DNA from: Leptobrachium leishanense
Taxonomy: Eukaryota; Chordata; Amphibia; Anura; Megophryidae
Assembly (NCBI GenBank): GCA_009667805.1
Contig: CM019075.1
Location: forward strand, 13,159,738 to 13,223,737
Reading direction: 5' to 3'
DNA: 64,000 bases
The position numbers and the translations under genes are program-made. Below the pieces are notes generated by a model. The model did not search any database and was not told the origin of the DNA. It saw only the letters and a list, made by a program, of their open reading frames with translations. Positions 21,586-32,993 of this stretch are shown one piece after another (position 1 is the stretch's first letter; each line of letters opens with the position of its first letter).

Positions 21586-21670
21586 CGATAACGTCCACAG
21601 GTTGGGGGGGGCGCACAATTCTTTGCTGGCCCCGGGCGCTGACAACCCACGCTACGCCACTGACAACACC

Positions 21671-23394
21671 CCCTAGATGTAGCAAATGCTTTTAATAATT
21701 ATTTTGTTGGATGCGCCACCACCCTCATTGCTAAGCTAGGAAATGAAACGCAATCAGAAAGGCCGCACAAAGGTCAGGACCCACCAACAGTGCAAAAACC
21801 CCATAACCCAGACCTATTCAGTTTTAGGCCTGTGCCTGTCAGTGCCATCACTAAACTTCTCCGTAACCAAAAAAGGAAATACCAGTCTGGACCTGATCAA
21901 ATCCCAGCAATGCTGCTGAAAATCAGTGCACCAGCAATTGCTAAACCTGTCGCAACCCTGATTAATGAATCACTGGCGACTGGATACATACCCATACTCT
22001 GGAAGACTGCAAGGGTGGTACCTATCCATAAGAGTGGAGACAATACTTTGGTATCCAACTACCGCCCAATATCACTGCTCCCTGTAATGTCAAAAATTCT
22101 GGAAAAATGTGTCTACACTCAATTACGTGATTATTATCAGTATCAGAACTATTTAACCCCAGATCAATCAGGCTTTCGTCCAAACCATTCAACTACAACT
22201 GCCCTTTTAAAAGTTTGTAATGATATCCAAGCAGGCATGGAACAAGGAAATCTAACTGGAGCCATCTTCCTTGACTTTGCCAAGGCTTTTGACACAGTAG
22301 ACCATGGCATCCTATTACAAAAACTTAAAAACTCTGGTATTGGTGATAGTACGTTAACTTGGTTCCAATCATATGTGTCTGACAGGTCTTAATTTGTGTC
22401 CATTTCTGACAGCACTTCCCTTCCCCTCCCAGTCACGTGCGGTGTACCCCAAGGCTCGATACTTGGCCCCCTGCTATTCACAATATTCATAAACGATCTG
22501 CCCAATGTCTGCAAAGCTTCAACTGTACACATGTACGCAGACGACACGGTAATCTATACCAGCAAACCAAATCTCCCGCAGCTGGAGGCCGTGCTGCAAG
22601 AAGAATTCACAGGGGTAGAAAAGTGGATAGCAAATAACAAACTTTTTCTAAATACTGACAAAACGGTTACAATGCTCTTTGGAACAAAACCTAAACTACA
22701 CAAATTGCAAACACCCCATCTATGTGTTGGGACAAAATCAAACGGCACACTGACCACAGTCACCTCTCTCAAATACCTAGGTATGTGGTTAGACTCTAAT
22801 CTATCTTTTGGCCCCCACATCGAAAAACTCTCATCTAAACTTTACCCCAAACTAGGTGCCCTGTACAGAAACAAATCCTGCCTGAGCCCCGCGGTAAGAA
22901 AGCAGATTGTATAACAAATGCTTATGCCAGCCATTGAATACGGAGATGTAGTGTATGCAGCCGCCCCGCAAACACACCTCCAGAAACTTACTACATTGTA
23001 TAACTCATTCTGTCGCTTTGTGCTACAATGTAACTACATGACCCACCATTGTGACATGTTAAAAGAACTAAACTGGCCATCGCTGGACTCTAGACGCACC
23101 CTTCACCTTTCCAACCTGGTGTTTAAGAGCTTTTCTGGGAAGCTACCACCCTACCTGAATATGCTGCTTCCCCCAGCAGTTCCCTCATCCTATAACCTCA
23201 GATCCAGGACCAGCACCTTACTTGCAATACCGCAATACAAAAAGAAAATGGCTCGATCCGCATTTTCCTACAGAGCACCGCAAATATGGAATAACCTCCC
23301 AGACGCCGTCAAATCTTCCCCCAGTCTAAAGTCCCTTAAGAGCTCCCTATTAGCATACCTCAATACAGAATGCACCTGTAAACATGTAACATAA
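21671..23394 (+). pseudogene. LINE protein: reverse transcriptase and C-terminal region
   Basis: This continues the LINE frame after the hAT insertion. Motifs are YQSGPDQIPAMLLK, SNYRPISLLPVMSKILEK, LTPDQSGFRPNHSTT, FLDFAKAFDTVDHG, CGVPQGSILGPLLFT and the catalytic MYADDTVIYTS (about 22,531-22,563). It ends with the WNNLPDAVKSSPSLKSLK C-terminal domain and stops at about 23,392. Two in-frame TAA stops break it, at 22,390 (after SYVSDRS) and 22,912 (after VRKQIV), so it is inactive although otherwise well kept. Confidence 0.93.
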
Positions 23395-24613
23395 TGACTA
23401 CATTTCCTCCATATTTATTTTTCTGTTAATCTGTATATTTGGTCCTGTGTTAATATCTTGCATTTTACTATTTTGTATTTCTGTAACCACTCAATGTTCT
23501 CGAACCCAGGACATACTTGAAAACGAGAGAAATCTCAATGTATCCTTCCTGGTAAAATCCTTTATAAATAAATAAATAAATAAATATGCATATGTTTAAT
23601 TTTTTTTTTAAAAAACTGGGCTATATGCAGATACAGATGATATACAACGCATTATTTATTTTAATGAAGCTTATCTGCCCGGCCATTTCATCATATGCTG
23701 GTGTGCAAGATAAAACAGTGATTTAATTTAAAAATCAAGTTCCTTTATTGCAGTTTGATGCACTAAATAATCTGTGTACCAAGTAGATTAAAGGACCCCC
23801 TTCTTTTGACGGGGTCATGTTGTTATACGGTTCTGTGCAACACAATTAGTATTCCGAGCAATTATAGTAAGCCGGTTTGGGAGGCCACCTGATAATATTA
23901 TAGTATGGCCTTCAGTTATATCCACGGATAACACCACGATTTTCGGCTTAGAACCGTCTGTTTCAATTGATCAGTTAGGATGTCTGGATGCAGTGTAAAT
24001 CTCGCCCTCTAATTTCTACGCGGCTCTTATTTCCGCAAATCCTTAACCAGGTCTGTTCCCTAAAGGCGGAAATTGTTTACTTGGAAGGCTACTATTGTTA
24101 CAATCTTTCCGGTTATTCTTTAGATATAATATTAGAGCTCTTCATTAATCCTCCCTTGGATACATATTATATACCTGCTACCTCTGTTTTTGTATGGTCC
24201 AGCTGATTCCTCACCTTAATGCATATATTGGTGTCTTTTAGTGGATACTTTATCGAGCTACATATCTAATTGCTGGTTCTTCACCTAGTAGCGGGCCCTA
24301 CATAATCAACCCTCATACACACAGGTCCTTTCTTGAGGTCTTGCCTACCCAATATAGCTTTATTATTCCGTATGTACTACCCTGAATTGGAGATTTAACC
24401 TTATCCTATTTTTACTAGGGTGGTACCACTAATACTTGGTCCTAACAGGATACGGTGTTAAGCTTATATCTGTGATATACCAGAACATATTATCATTACT
24501 CCTATTTGTGTTTTTTAATAAATTTTGTTTTGTATTTTTGTGTGGATTGTTTCCATTATTGTCTCTAATAAAGTTGTTTTTTTCGTTTTCTCTAATCTTC
24601 GTCTTTATTATTA

Positions 24614-24949
24614 TTTATTTCGTATTTTGTTTTTATTAGTTATTTTGTTCTTATTAGTTATTTCAGAATGTGAAACAGATGAATTAATTACTTAGATTAG
24701 GGTAAAAAAAAGGATACCTATTCAGTACCAAGGACAGCAGTTATTCTTGGTGCTGAAAACTATTCAACACCATGGATATCAGCCCCGCAGGACTGCTATC
24801 CTTGGTACTGAATAGTTTTCAGCACCAGGAATAGTAGCTCCGCAGGCTCTGGAGCCCCGAGGGACTGCTGTCCTTGGTGCTGAGTAGGTTTCAGCACCAT
24901 AGACAGCCCCCGCCAATCGCAGCCAGATTGAAGGAAATAAAAAAACCAC
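24614..24949. other. AT-rich sequence and short mirrored repeat
   Basis: No gene. From 24,715 to 24,905 the words ATTCAGTACCAAGGACAGCAG and CTGCTATCCTTGGTACTGAAT alternate in both orientations, so this is a small inverted and tandem repeat of about 60 bp. Confidence 0.5.
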
Positions 24950-25113
24950 TGCGTTCAGAAAAAAAAAGCCTCATTGTATTAAAATAAATTAGGAATGCAA
25001 AAATTTCACCAAAAAAAACTGAAAAATGCATAAAAATCCAAAAAATAAATAGCCAAATTGTCAGGAAATGGGCACTGTACGGGGAAATTCCACGGCTCTT
25101 TGTGAGTAACCCT
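24950..25113 (+). mobile_element. MITE family A, truncated copy 4
   Basis: Only the right part is recognisable, ending CACGGCTCTTTGTGAGTAACCCTG, preceded by GGCACTGTACGGGGAAATTCC as in the other copies. The left limit is approximate. Confidence 0.6.
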
Positions 25114-25732
25114 GATAGTCTCCTGTTCCTGGACTGATTATCTGGCTACAGACCCCAGCTACATCTCTGACCAAGGATTGTGAGAGGTCTCTTCTTGACC
25201 TGCCATTGGATTCCACTCTCTCAACACCACAGTCCCACTTCCAGATGTGAAACCATGTTTCCACAGAGATTTCCCATAGGGGTTTTTTCCTTTACTGAAT
25301 TCTGAAGGATGACTCTCTGCGAGTCCAGAGATATGAAATATCTAAAATTCATTAGAAATATGTTTATTCATTCATAATTAACCCCTTAGGGACTGGGCGG
25401 TTTTACACAAATCTGTCCTTTAGTGACCGCTGCTGTTTTTACGTTTCTGCACTGTTCGTGTTTAGGTCAAATTTTCTTTACTCGTTTATGCAACCCACAC
25501 ATATTATACACCGTTTTTCCCGCCATTAAATGGACTTTCTAAAAATACCATTATTTCCATCATATCCTACAATTTACTATAAAAAATATGAAATATGTTG
25601 AAAAAATGGTAAAAACACACTTTTTCGTAATTTAATCCCCAAAATCTACAACCACCAAAAAAGACCCCGGCTAAATAGTTTCAGAATTTTGTCCCGAGAA
25701 TAGAAATACCCAATTTTTACATGTTTTTCTTT
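25114..25732. other. unassigned sequence
   Basis: No gene recognised. TTAACCCCTTAGGGACTGG at 25,380 looks like the start of another TTAA-type element, but no matching right end was found. Confidence 0.4.
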
Positions 25733-25736
25733 TTAA

Positions 25737-25994
25737 CCCCTTCACTGCTGAGCCAGTTCACCTATGTGCGCTGAGCTCATTCTGACTGTTTTATGCTCAT
25801 TATTTTTAGATGACAGCCTAGGTCCTATTTAACTAAACTCTCCTAGACAATTTAAAAAAAAATGTTTATTTTTTATTTATAGCTTTTTTCTTTACACTGA
25901 ACCTAGTCATGTGTGGTATCATTGGAAAGGCCATGATCAGGCCTTAACAATGATGTCCAACATGACCCTCTATCTCCCCTTGGCAGCTAGGGGG
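25737..25994. mobile_element. piggyBac-like MITE, copy 1
   Basis: TTAA lies on both sides (25,733-25,736 and 25,995-25,998). The left end CCCCTTCACTGCTGAG and the right end CCCCCTAGCTGCC (reversed) are similar. The internal hairpin around TGGTATCATTGGAAAGGCC matches that of copy 2 at 53,818. TTAA duplication and C-rich ends are the hallmarks of piggyBac-type elements. Confidence 0.7.
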
Positions 25995-25998
25995 TTAA

Positions 25999-27134
25999 CT
26001 GGCCCACTGACATCCTCACACATATGGTGGGGTTGTCAGTGGGTGTGGGGTGACCTGGAGGCTTGGCTGACATCCACGATTTGTCATTTGGATATGATGT
26101 GCCATTTTCCTAACTTGCAATGTATACTTAATGGTTCCTTTTGTTATCCTGAGGTGGGACTAACCCCATAGGACCTAGATTAAACCAGATCTCTGCCACT
26201 TCCCCAGGAACTGACGGAAACCAATTCTGTAATCACTGCCTTCATGGCGGTGGAGGGGGGCTTCCTGTGTCTCCTACACCAAAGTGTGTGTGTGTGTGAG
26301 GGTGGTGGCTATTCAGTATAGTAATGCCAAGGCATTGTGTAACTTTATTGTTTTATCCATCCCCTGTGTGTGTTGTCCCATTGTAAACTCAAAGTAAAGT
26401 CTGTGTTAGTTCTATGCTTACCCTACATGGAGACACGACTATTGAATGGGTGGTATTAGTCCAGAATCCATACTCCTTCGGGATACTGACAGCGAGAGGG
26501 AGGCTTTCTGTATGGGGATACCCACCCTGGGTACTGACCCCCCTCCCATTACAAGCTTGTTATAAGCACAGAACAGTATCACATTATGAGCACATTTGCA
26601 CATGAGGCAGTGTTGTGTAAAGTACTGATTTGTTGCAAAAGGCAACATCCCATTGTAGTGTTTCTGTACTTTGTAAACGTGAATGAGACCACAATATAGG
26701 GGGCAGTAACTTTATTCACTCAGCATTTCCAGGTCCTGTCTCCTCGCTCTGTAGTGTGGGTCCTTTGGAAGTGATGTAGCATTTTTTTCAAATGGTACAA
26801 CGTTCCAGATTTAGGATGAAGAGAATGAAATGACAATCGATACAACAATATGCTTGTATATTGATACATCTATAATATCTCACTCTCCCCTCCTCATTCC
26901 CTGGCCAGAAGACACCCAATGCACACAGGTGCCACCCATTACCACCCACCTTTTCACTGTGTTTATCTTATGAGATACAATAGTGGATTGTGCTAAGTTA
27001 TTTTATGATCTCGTACATCAGGAAAAAATATAATTATCAAAATAATGTTACATAGGGAAAATATAGTTCTTAACAGTCATGTTAAGTCATGCGTTAGGTC
27101 AGGGGCTAGGATTAGGTTCAGACTTTGGGTTAGT
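25999..27134. other. unassigned sequence
   Basis: No gene or repeat family recognised. There is a short (GT)n run at 26,284. The 60-70 codon frames present have no recognisable content. Confidence 0.4.
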
Positions 27135-27649
27135 CTATGTTACGTCTTGGGCTTCCCATTTCTGGAAATCCAAAGTCCGGGAGACTCTGAAAACTAGAAT
27201 TTTATGAGTCTTCCAGACTAAATTTTTCCTTACCTCCTCGACAATCCTCCTGCAGTCCAGTGAACTTCTGAGGACTGCAGCACCGCGAAGAACACGCTGG
27301 GAGACTCTGAACAGCATGTCCCTTGCAAAGCACTGCGTTGCACCTTACAGCATGTATTTTACCGGTGCTGCAGCAGCCAGCGTACCGCTGCTCCCCTGCT
27401 GCCTCCCTCTTCCCCTGTCGTGTTCCTCTTCCCTTTTGGAATCATAATCATAGTCAGATTCCGAAATCTGAAAGCATCTGAAATCCGGAATTCTTGGGGT
27501 CCTGAGCATTGCAGAAAAGAGGTGCTGAACCTGTATGGGGATGTCTTCTGTTTTCCATGATCTAAAGGTACGTTTGTACTTTGATTCTACTGAATAAACT
27601 GCTAACTTAAAATAACGTAAACAAAGATAAATAAAAAGTAGATACAAAA

Positions 27650-27828
27650 AGTGTAAAAATATGTTCCTCCTTACTCTTGCTCATAGATGCTTCTTGATAC
27701 CGCTTGTTGTCGGGTTCACTTCTTTCCATGGGTTGAACGTTGTACTTGATTTCCTTTAGCCTTTCTCTCGTGCAGAACCTGGATCGTAAAATCTTTCTCT
27801 TGACAGGCGATCCGCTGCCTGCGCTGCC
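27650..27828 (-). other. possible orphan exon, unidentified
   Basis: On the minus strand an AG acceptor (GGTATCACAG) is followed by an open stretch including SPVKRKILRSRFCTRER and EIKYNVQPMERSEPDNKRY. It ends at a GTAAGG donor (after AGCAAGA, near 27,675). The peptide is basic and hydrophilic and I do not recognise it. No neighbouring exon that joins in frame could be identified, so it may be fortuitous. A second short candidate with GTAAGG lies at 27,234-27,270. Confidence 0.2.
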
Positions 27829-27899
27829 CACGTCTGTGATACCAGACCGCTGAAATCTTAGCCCCCCTCCTGTTGAATATTTTATCGGTTAATTTTGTT

Positions 27900-30825
27900 G
27901 GATAATGTCCGGCGGGGGTATGGATACCCTGCGCCTCCGACCGTGTCCCCAGGAATGGAGGGAAGGAGGGATGAAGTTACTGTTCGCTGGGATGAGTTTT
28001 AAGCAAAGCTCAGTCGACAAGCAGGACAGGAATCTGAAAAACACGATGCAGCGCTTTGCCCTTGGGATACTTGCGAAGGAAACCATCGGTGATCTGTCCT
28101 ACTAGAGGTTATTTTCAACTATTAATAAACCGAGAAACCTCATCGGCTAACATTGCAACGACATCACACACTGACAAATGTTTTGCCATGTGCTTGCATG
28201 GAAAGCGGATCTCCGTCAGTAATGTTTGCCCCAGATCTGGTGTCTTTTAAGTGATAATTACCACAAAATTCCCCCATGTGTCTTCCCGGAGGAGAAAGCT
28301 CATAGGTTTCTCACCAGATGGTGTCTGTCCCCACTTAGTCAGGCTAAGCTTTACTTACATTCTTATAACTTTAATTTAGGGGACGTAGGGAGGTTGGATC
28401 TATCCTTCATGCACACTCCCGGTCATGTCGGCTCCTAATGCCTTACCTGTGGTTGCTGGCATCCTGGGTCCTCACTGTCCAAACTCGTGTCAAGCCACTG
28501 GGACACCCACTGGGACACCCACTGATGAAGCTGCATTCAGCGAAACGCGTTTGCGGTGTTTTATTCTGCCTAATTTTACAAAACAAATAAGTTGTATATT
28601 CCCCATGTTTTCATGGGGATATTGAAGGAAGCCATCGCTTTAAGGAGATCAAGCGAAGGAAGCCATTGTTTTAAGGAGATTACCCTAAGGAGACCATTTG
28701 GGGGAACCAGTGTCCTGTTGATTCACTGGCTGCTAAAAAATTTTGTGCCAATTTTTAAGCGGCACCAGACCATGTGAGTATTTTTCTTTGCATTACCCTG
28801 TACCATACGACTGTTCAGTCTGCACATTATACCTCTCCTTCTCTCGAGGAAATTCGCCTTTACCATCAAATCCCTTTCAATGAGGAATATATATACGGAT
28901 TTGTGAGTGCCAGCACCAGGAGCCACCTCCTGACCATTCTAAGCCACTGGGATTGTTACTGTTTTTGTTGCTGAGCATTGTCTAATGTCTAGCAGTGCCT
29001 TGACCTCATAAGTCACAAAGTTACTAGTTGGGGAGTGGGATAGTGTGGCAATTTTTGGGGTAGTATTAGAAAAAAACTATCCCAGGTGAGCCATTCAGCA
29101 GAGGTGGCAGCATCTAACCCTAGCGAGTAACTAGGCTTCATTTGGGGTAGTCAACTGCCTACAATCACTTTTACGTGAATTTAAAAATATGGGGGAGCTG
29201 GACGTTCCGGATGTTAAATAGCTGCAAGAAAACCTGAAACTTCACGAAGAACTACAGCCAACAAGTGAAGCCGCAATCTCCTCTTCATTATACGTATAGG
29301 AACCCACACTCCATGGCTACTTCAAGTTGACCTATGCATCGCTCAAATGGAGATGTGGTTAAAACCCTCAATATGAAGTTAGCTTAGTGCGGTCGACACA
29401 AAGCAAATGACATGTTGTAAAGAAAATTGTGCCTCTAGCAATTTACGAAACCACAGAAAACACTGCAATTTCCCCTCCAAAATGGCCAAGTTGCCAACTT
29501 CAAAGTGCCGAGCCTTGATCTCAAGGTCAGCCATTTAGGAAGGTGAAGGCATGTTTTAGAAAATGTTGATACCATTATAACTTCCATTGAGGATTGCCCA
29601 GAGAACTCCCAGTGTTCCACCCATTAGTGGGACAATGTGGACAGAGGTCCTATGCCCGCAACCCAGGACAAGAAAGCATCAGTAAGCATGAATTTGATAG
29701 GAGAAAGGTGTCGCTGTGTAGATGGAAAGTATTGACAGATACGTGCAGCCTAGAAAGCAGATTCCTCCCTCGAAAGGAACGGAGAGTCAGGGAGAGGTCT
29801 GGTGTATCGTTTCAGGAATCTTTTCGCAGAGCGATATCCGAGCTGCGTGTCTTTCCGTTGGAACACCAGATCAGTCGGTGGCAGAGAAATGCAGAACCTT
29901 GCTTTACTGGAATGCGAAGCAGAGCTTCCAACGATGCTTGACAATCTTATTGCCGGTCTACAGTCCTTTGCACGATACCGGCACAAGCAGAGAAGGATGA
30001 GCAACCTTGTGATCGCTCATCATCCTCTGGCTATCCATTAACAGTTCATATATGAAGTATAGGAGGCATTTATTTACAGTAGGCTCATACTACAACCAAG
30101 CCGAAAGCAAGGTTTGTGACTTGGTTAGACTAGCATCTTGAGCATTTAAGTAAACCAGTGGAGTCATGGCGTATAATGGCTCCACTTCTTAACTTAATGA
30201 CTCAGTTGGGTTATGGCCCCTAACGTATCACAGGTTCTGAAATAGGTCTGAGTTTTGTAGGTGCTTGCTCCACTCACACATGGTTAGCTGGGGTTGGATA
30301 TTCACTCTACCCTGTTTATAACCAGCTCACACACTGCCGATGTGTTAGCTCATATGGGGACAACGGCACCCCCTACACTTTTATTAGAAGGTCCCACCTG
30401 CCCTACATAGGTGAACGCTTAGGAAAGGACATCACCACCCTCACTTCTGTTAGCCACCCAAACCCAACGTGAGAAAAAAGGTGTGGAGGAAGCATGCCCT
30501 GTTTCGATGCACACAGTTGAGGGGTCAATAAGAGGTGCCCCAAACTCATTATTGGTGGCTGGGCCACAATAGCAGCACATTCACTAATATTTAACCACAG
30601 CAGTGCCGGCTTAACGCCTATTACCTGATGGCTGCTTGCCTTTCAGTTGATATGCCCCATTTGCGCCAATTAAGGTGGGAACTCAGTGTATTATGGGTGT
30701 GATATGCCTTTGTTTGTTTACCATTTGCAGTGGTTGGCTTGCTAGCAAGCGTTGGCCAGCTGTAACTTAACACTACTTTATGAATGGTTTAAAGAACAAA
30801 TTTGTGGACAAAAATGTGTCCATTA
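27900..30825. other. intergenic sequence with repeat remnants
   Basis: No gene recognised. At 28,522-28,556 the word GATGAAGCTGCATTCAG is followed by CGAAACGCG, a motif seen in several unrelated repeats of this window. Near 28,490-28,525 GGGACACCCACT is duplicated. Between 29,594 and 30,041 all three plus frames are open for 80-115 codons, but none shows a known domain or consistent codon use. The rest is featureless. Confidence 0.4.
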
Positions 30826-30890
30826 TGCAATTACAATTATTTATAAAGTGCCAACATATTCTGCAATGTTGTGCAATGGGTTGAACAGAA
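30826..30890 (-). mobile_element. L2 LINE 3' end fragment
   Basis: Reversed, it reads TTGCACAACATTGCAGAATATG, TTGGCACTTTATAAATAATTG, the L2 3' terminus. Upstream LINE sequence is not recognisable. Confidence 0.7.
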
Positions 30891-31003
30891 CAGTCATAAA
30901 AATTATCAAATGAGGTTGACACACAGAGAACGATAGATAAAGAGGGTGTGTGTACAGAGGATAACAACAGGTCATTAGAGTGAAGTAACTGGGATGGCAG
31001 AGG

Positions 31004-32157
31004 TGTTCATTACAGACTGTAGAGGTGTGAGAGGTACAGGATGCGAGGCAGATGAGTCTGGCAGAGGTGTGTGTTTATTACAGACTGTATTTGGGTGAGG
31101 TGTGCAAGGTACAGGATGTGATGTAGAGGAATCTGGCAGATGCGTTCATTACAGACTGTATAGGGGTGTGGTGTGAGAGCTACAGGATGTGAGATAGAGG
31201 AGTCTGGCAGAGGTGTTCATTACAGACTGTATAGGGGTGAGGTGTGAGAGGTACAGGATGTGAGATAGAGGAGTCTGCCAGAGGTGTTCATTACAGACTA
31301 TATAGGGGTGAGGTGTGAGAGGTACAGGATGTGAGGTAGATGAGTCTGGCAGAGGTGTGTGTTTATTACAGACTGTATTTGGGTGAGGTGTGAGAGGTAC
31401 AGGATGTGAGATAGAGGAGTCTGCCAGAGGTGTTCATTACAGACTATATAGGGGTGAGGTGTGAGAGCTACAGGATGTGGGGTAGATGAGCCTGGCAGAG
31501 GCATATGTTTATTACAGACTGTATTTGGGTGAGGTGCGAGAGGTACAGGATGTGAGATCGAGGAGTCTGACAGAGGCATCATTATAGACTGTAGAGGGGT
31601 GAGGTGTGATAGGTACGGGATGTGAGGTGAATGTGTTTGGCAGACATGTTCATTATAGACTGTACAGGGCGAGGTACAGGATGTGATGTATATGATTCTG
31701 GCTTTCATCATAGAGGCATTCTTTATAGACTAGCTGGGTGATAGGTACGGGATGTGAGGTAGATGAGTCTGACAAAGTACATTAGAGACTGTAGCGGTTG
31801 GAGGTGTGAGAGGTACAGGATATGAGGTAGATGAGTCTGACAAAGGAGTACATTAGAGACTGTAGCGGTTGGAGGTGTGAGAGGTATGGGATGTGAGATA
31901 GAGGAGTCTGGCAGAGGTGTTCATTACAGACTGTAGAGGTTGGAGGTGTGAGGTAGATGACTCTGGCAGAGGTGTTCATTATAGACTAGCGGTTGGAGGT
32001 GTGAGAGGTACAGGATGTGAGGTAGAAGACTCTGGCAGAGGTGTTCATTATAGACTGTAGCGGTTGGAGGTGTGAGTGGTATGGGATGTGAGGTAGATGA
32101 GTCTGGCAGAGGTGTTCATTATAGACTGTAGCGGTTAGAGGTGTGAGAGGTACGGGA
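31004..32157 (+). repeat. 70-bp minisatellite
   Basis: About 16 diverged tandem units of roughly 70 bp, built on GTTCATTACAGACTGTA, GGGGTGAGGTGTGAGAGG, TACAGGATGTGAGATAGA and GAGTCTGGCAGAG. Unit length drifts through small deletions (for example at 31,940-31,990). Confidence 0.93.
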
Positions 32158-32993
32158 ACATGCACAAAGAATAGAGAAGCATTATGAAACCTTCAACCAG
32201 CCGACTCTTCAAATTATGACAGCTGACAGTAACATCGATTTCGAACCTATTTGTAACCAACCATGAGGAAGCTGTCCAATGGCTGTGGTCATGATGGCTA
32301 GATTGTATCTAAAGAGAAACATATAGATATTTGTATTAACTTATTGTGGAAAGCCACTGGTGCTGTGTATAGGTTCTGTCTATTCCCTAATTGTTCTCTA
32401 TTTTTTTTACCTTTGTTTAATTTAAGACACAGTCACCTCTTGTTCTTTTTTAGTTTGCTTTTGTGTCACGTTTTTGTAAGTGGTCTTCTTCACCTATTAA
32501 ACATGAAAGACCAGTTCACTCCCTTCGGAGTGTACAGATCTATCCCTGCAATGATGGTAAAGAATGACATGGTGTCTTAACGCATTCAGGGTGGAGACAA
32601 TAGTGCAACTCGATCTCTTTTATCTGGAGAGGGGATCTCCTGATATGTGCCCCAACCTGCATACTCTCTGCCTGGCTCCTGTACAACTCAGCCGCTGTCC
32701 ATGCAAGGTCACTACCATCTGTCTTGATAAATAGGATTATGTTTCAGTGTTATGACACTGTATCCCTTTTGCAAAAAGATCGCAAGCATGTGTGCGCTCC
32801 ACAGTTTGTAGATAGCAATTCAGTACATATGTAGTATATATCACATGGGGATAGACCGGTGATAATCCTTCCTGGTAAAATACTTTATAAACAAATCAGA
32901 CATCTACCTGGTTTGAAAAGACCATATCACTTTGACTTGCCCTTTGGCACTGTGAGCTTACCCCCCCCCAAAAAAAAAAGAGATTAAAGACTT
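32158..32993. other. unassigned sequence with a LINE tail
   Basis: No gene recognised. At 32,866-32,900, AATCCTTCCTGGTAAAATAC then TTTATAAACAAAT matches the 3' end of the 2A-bearing LINE (23,545-23,583), so a severely truncated copy sits here. Confidence 0.5.

Larger units (their letters stand above)
19759..21662. mobile_element. non-autonomous hAT element filled with minisatellite
   Basis: The 1,904-bp element has a perfect 17-bp terminal inverted repeat (CAGTGGCGTAGCGTGGG) and an 8-bp target duplication ACAACACC (19,751-19,758 and 21,663-21,670). Inside are GC-rich subterminal sequence (GGCCCCGGGCGC on both sides), a 257-bp palindrome and a 1.5-kb minisatellite. There is no transposase. 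The 532-codon minus-strand frame is an artefact of the array. It disrupts the LINE reading frame and is therefore younger than the LINE insertion. Confidence 0.95.
17180..23583 (+). mobile_element. near-full-length 2A-bearing LINE (CR1/L2/Rex1 group)
   Basis: It is flanked by a 6-bp duplication ATATGC (17,174-17,179 and 23,584-23,589). The empty site is readable from the other arm of the palindromic host at about 16,515. Excluding the hAT insertion it is about 4.5 kb. The order is tandem 118-bp units, a 514-bp intron-like segment, a 5' untranslated region, one open frame with a 2A motif, endonuclease and reverse transcriptase, then a 3' end TATCCTTCCTGGTAAAATCC with a TAAA tail. A short copy of the same 3' end lies at 32,866-32,900. 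The clade within CR1/L2/Rex1 is not settled by eye. Confidence 0.9.
15054..24597. mobile_element. large palindromic (fold-back) element carrying later insertions
   Basis: Sequence from about 15,107 to 16,710 reappears reversed at 23,584-24,597 plus 17,000-17,179. Examples are AGATTAGAGAAAACG at 15,112 against CGTTTTCTCTAATCT at 24,584, and the Tyr-free non-coding block around TTAGTGCATCAAACTGCAAT at 16,340 against 23,750. With the later LINE and CR1 insertions removed, the arms are about 1.2 kb with a short central region (16,710-17,000) containing CGAAACGCGTCGAG reversed. A 16-bp direct repeat TTCGTCTTTATTATTA flanks it (15,038-15,053 and 24,598-24,613). No protein is encoded by the arms, and I do not recognise the family. 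Confidence 0.8.

Noticed and set aside
20047..21685. 532-codon minus-strand frame of HGFAP/WICP repeats
   Set aside because: It lies within the hAT-borne minisatellite and has no domain.
15038..24613. 16-bp direct repeat as definite target duplication of the palindromic element
   Set aside because: The flanking DNA is full of similar TTCGT-rich words, and the arms themselves seem to begin about 55 bp further in on the left. It is kept only as a candidate.
29594..30041. Three overlapping plus-strand frames of 80-115 codons
   Set aside because: Different frames give equally plausible peptides with no known domain. No evidence favours one.
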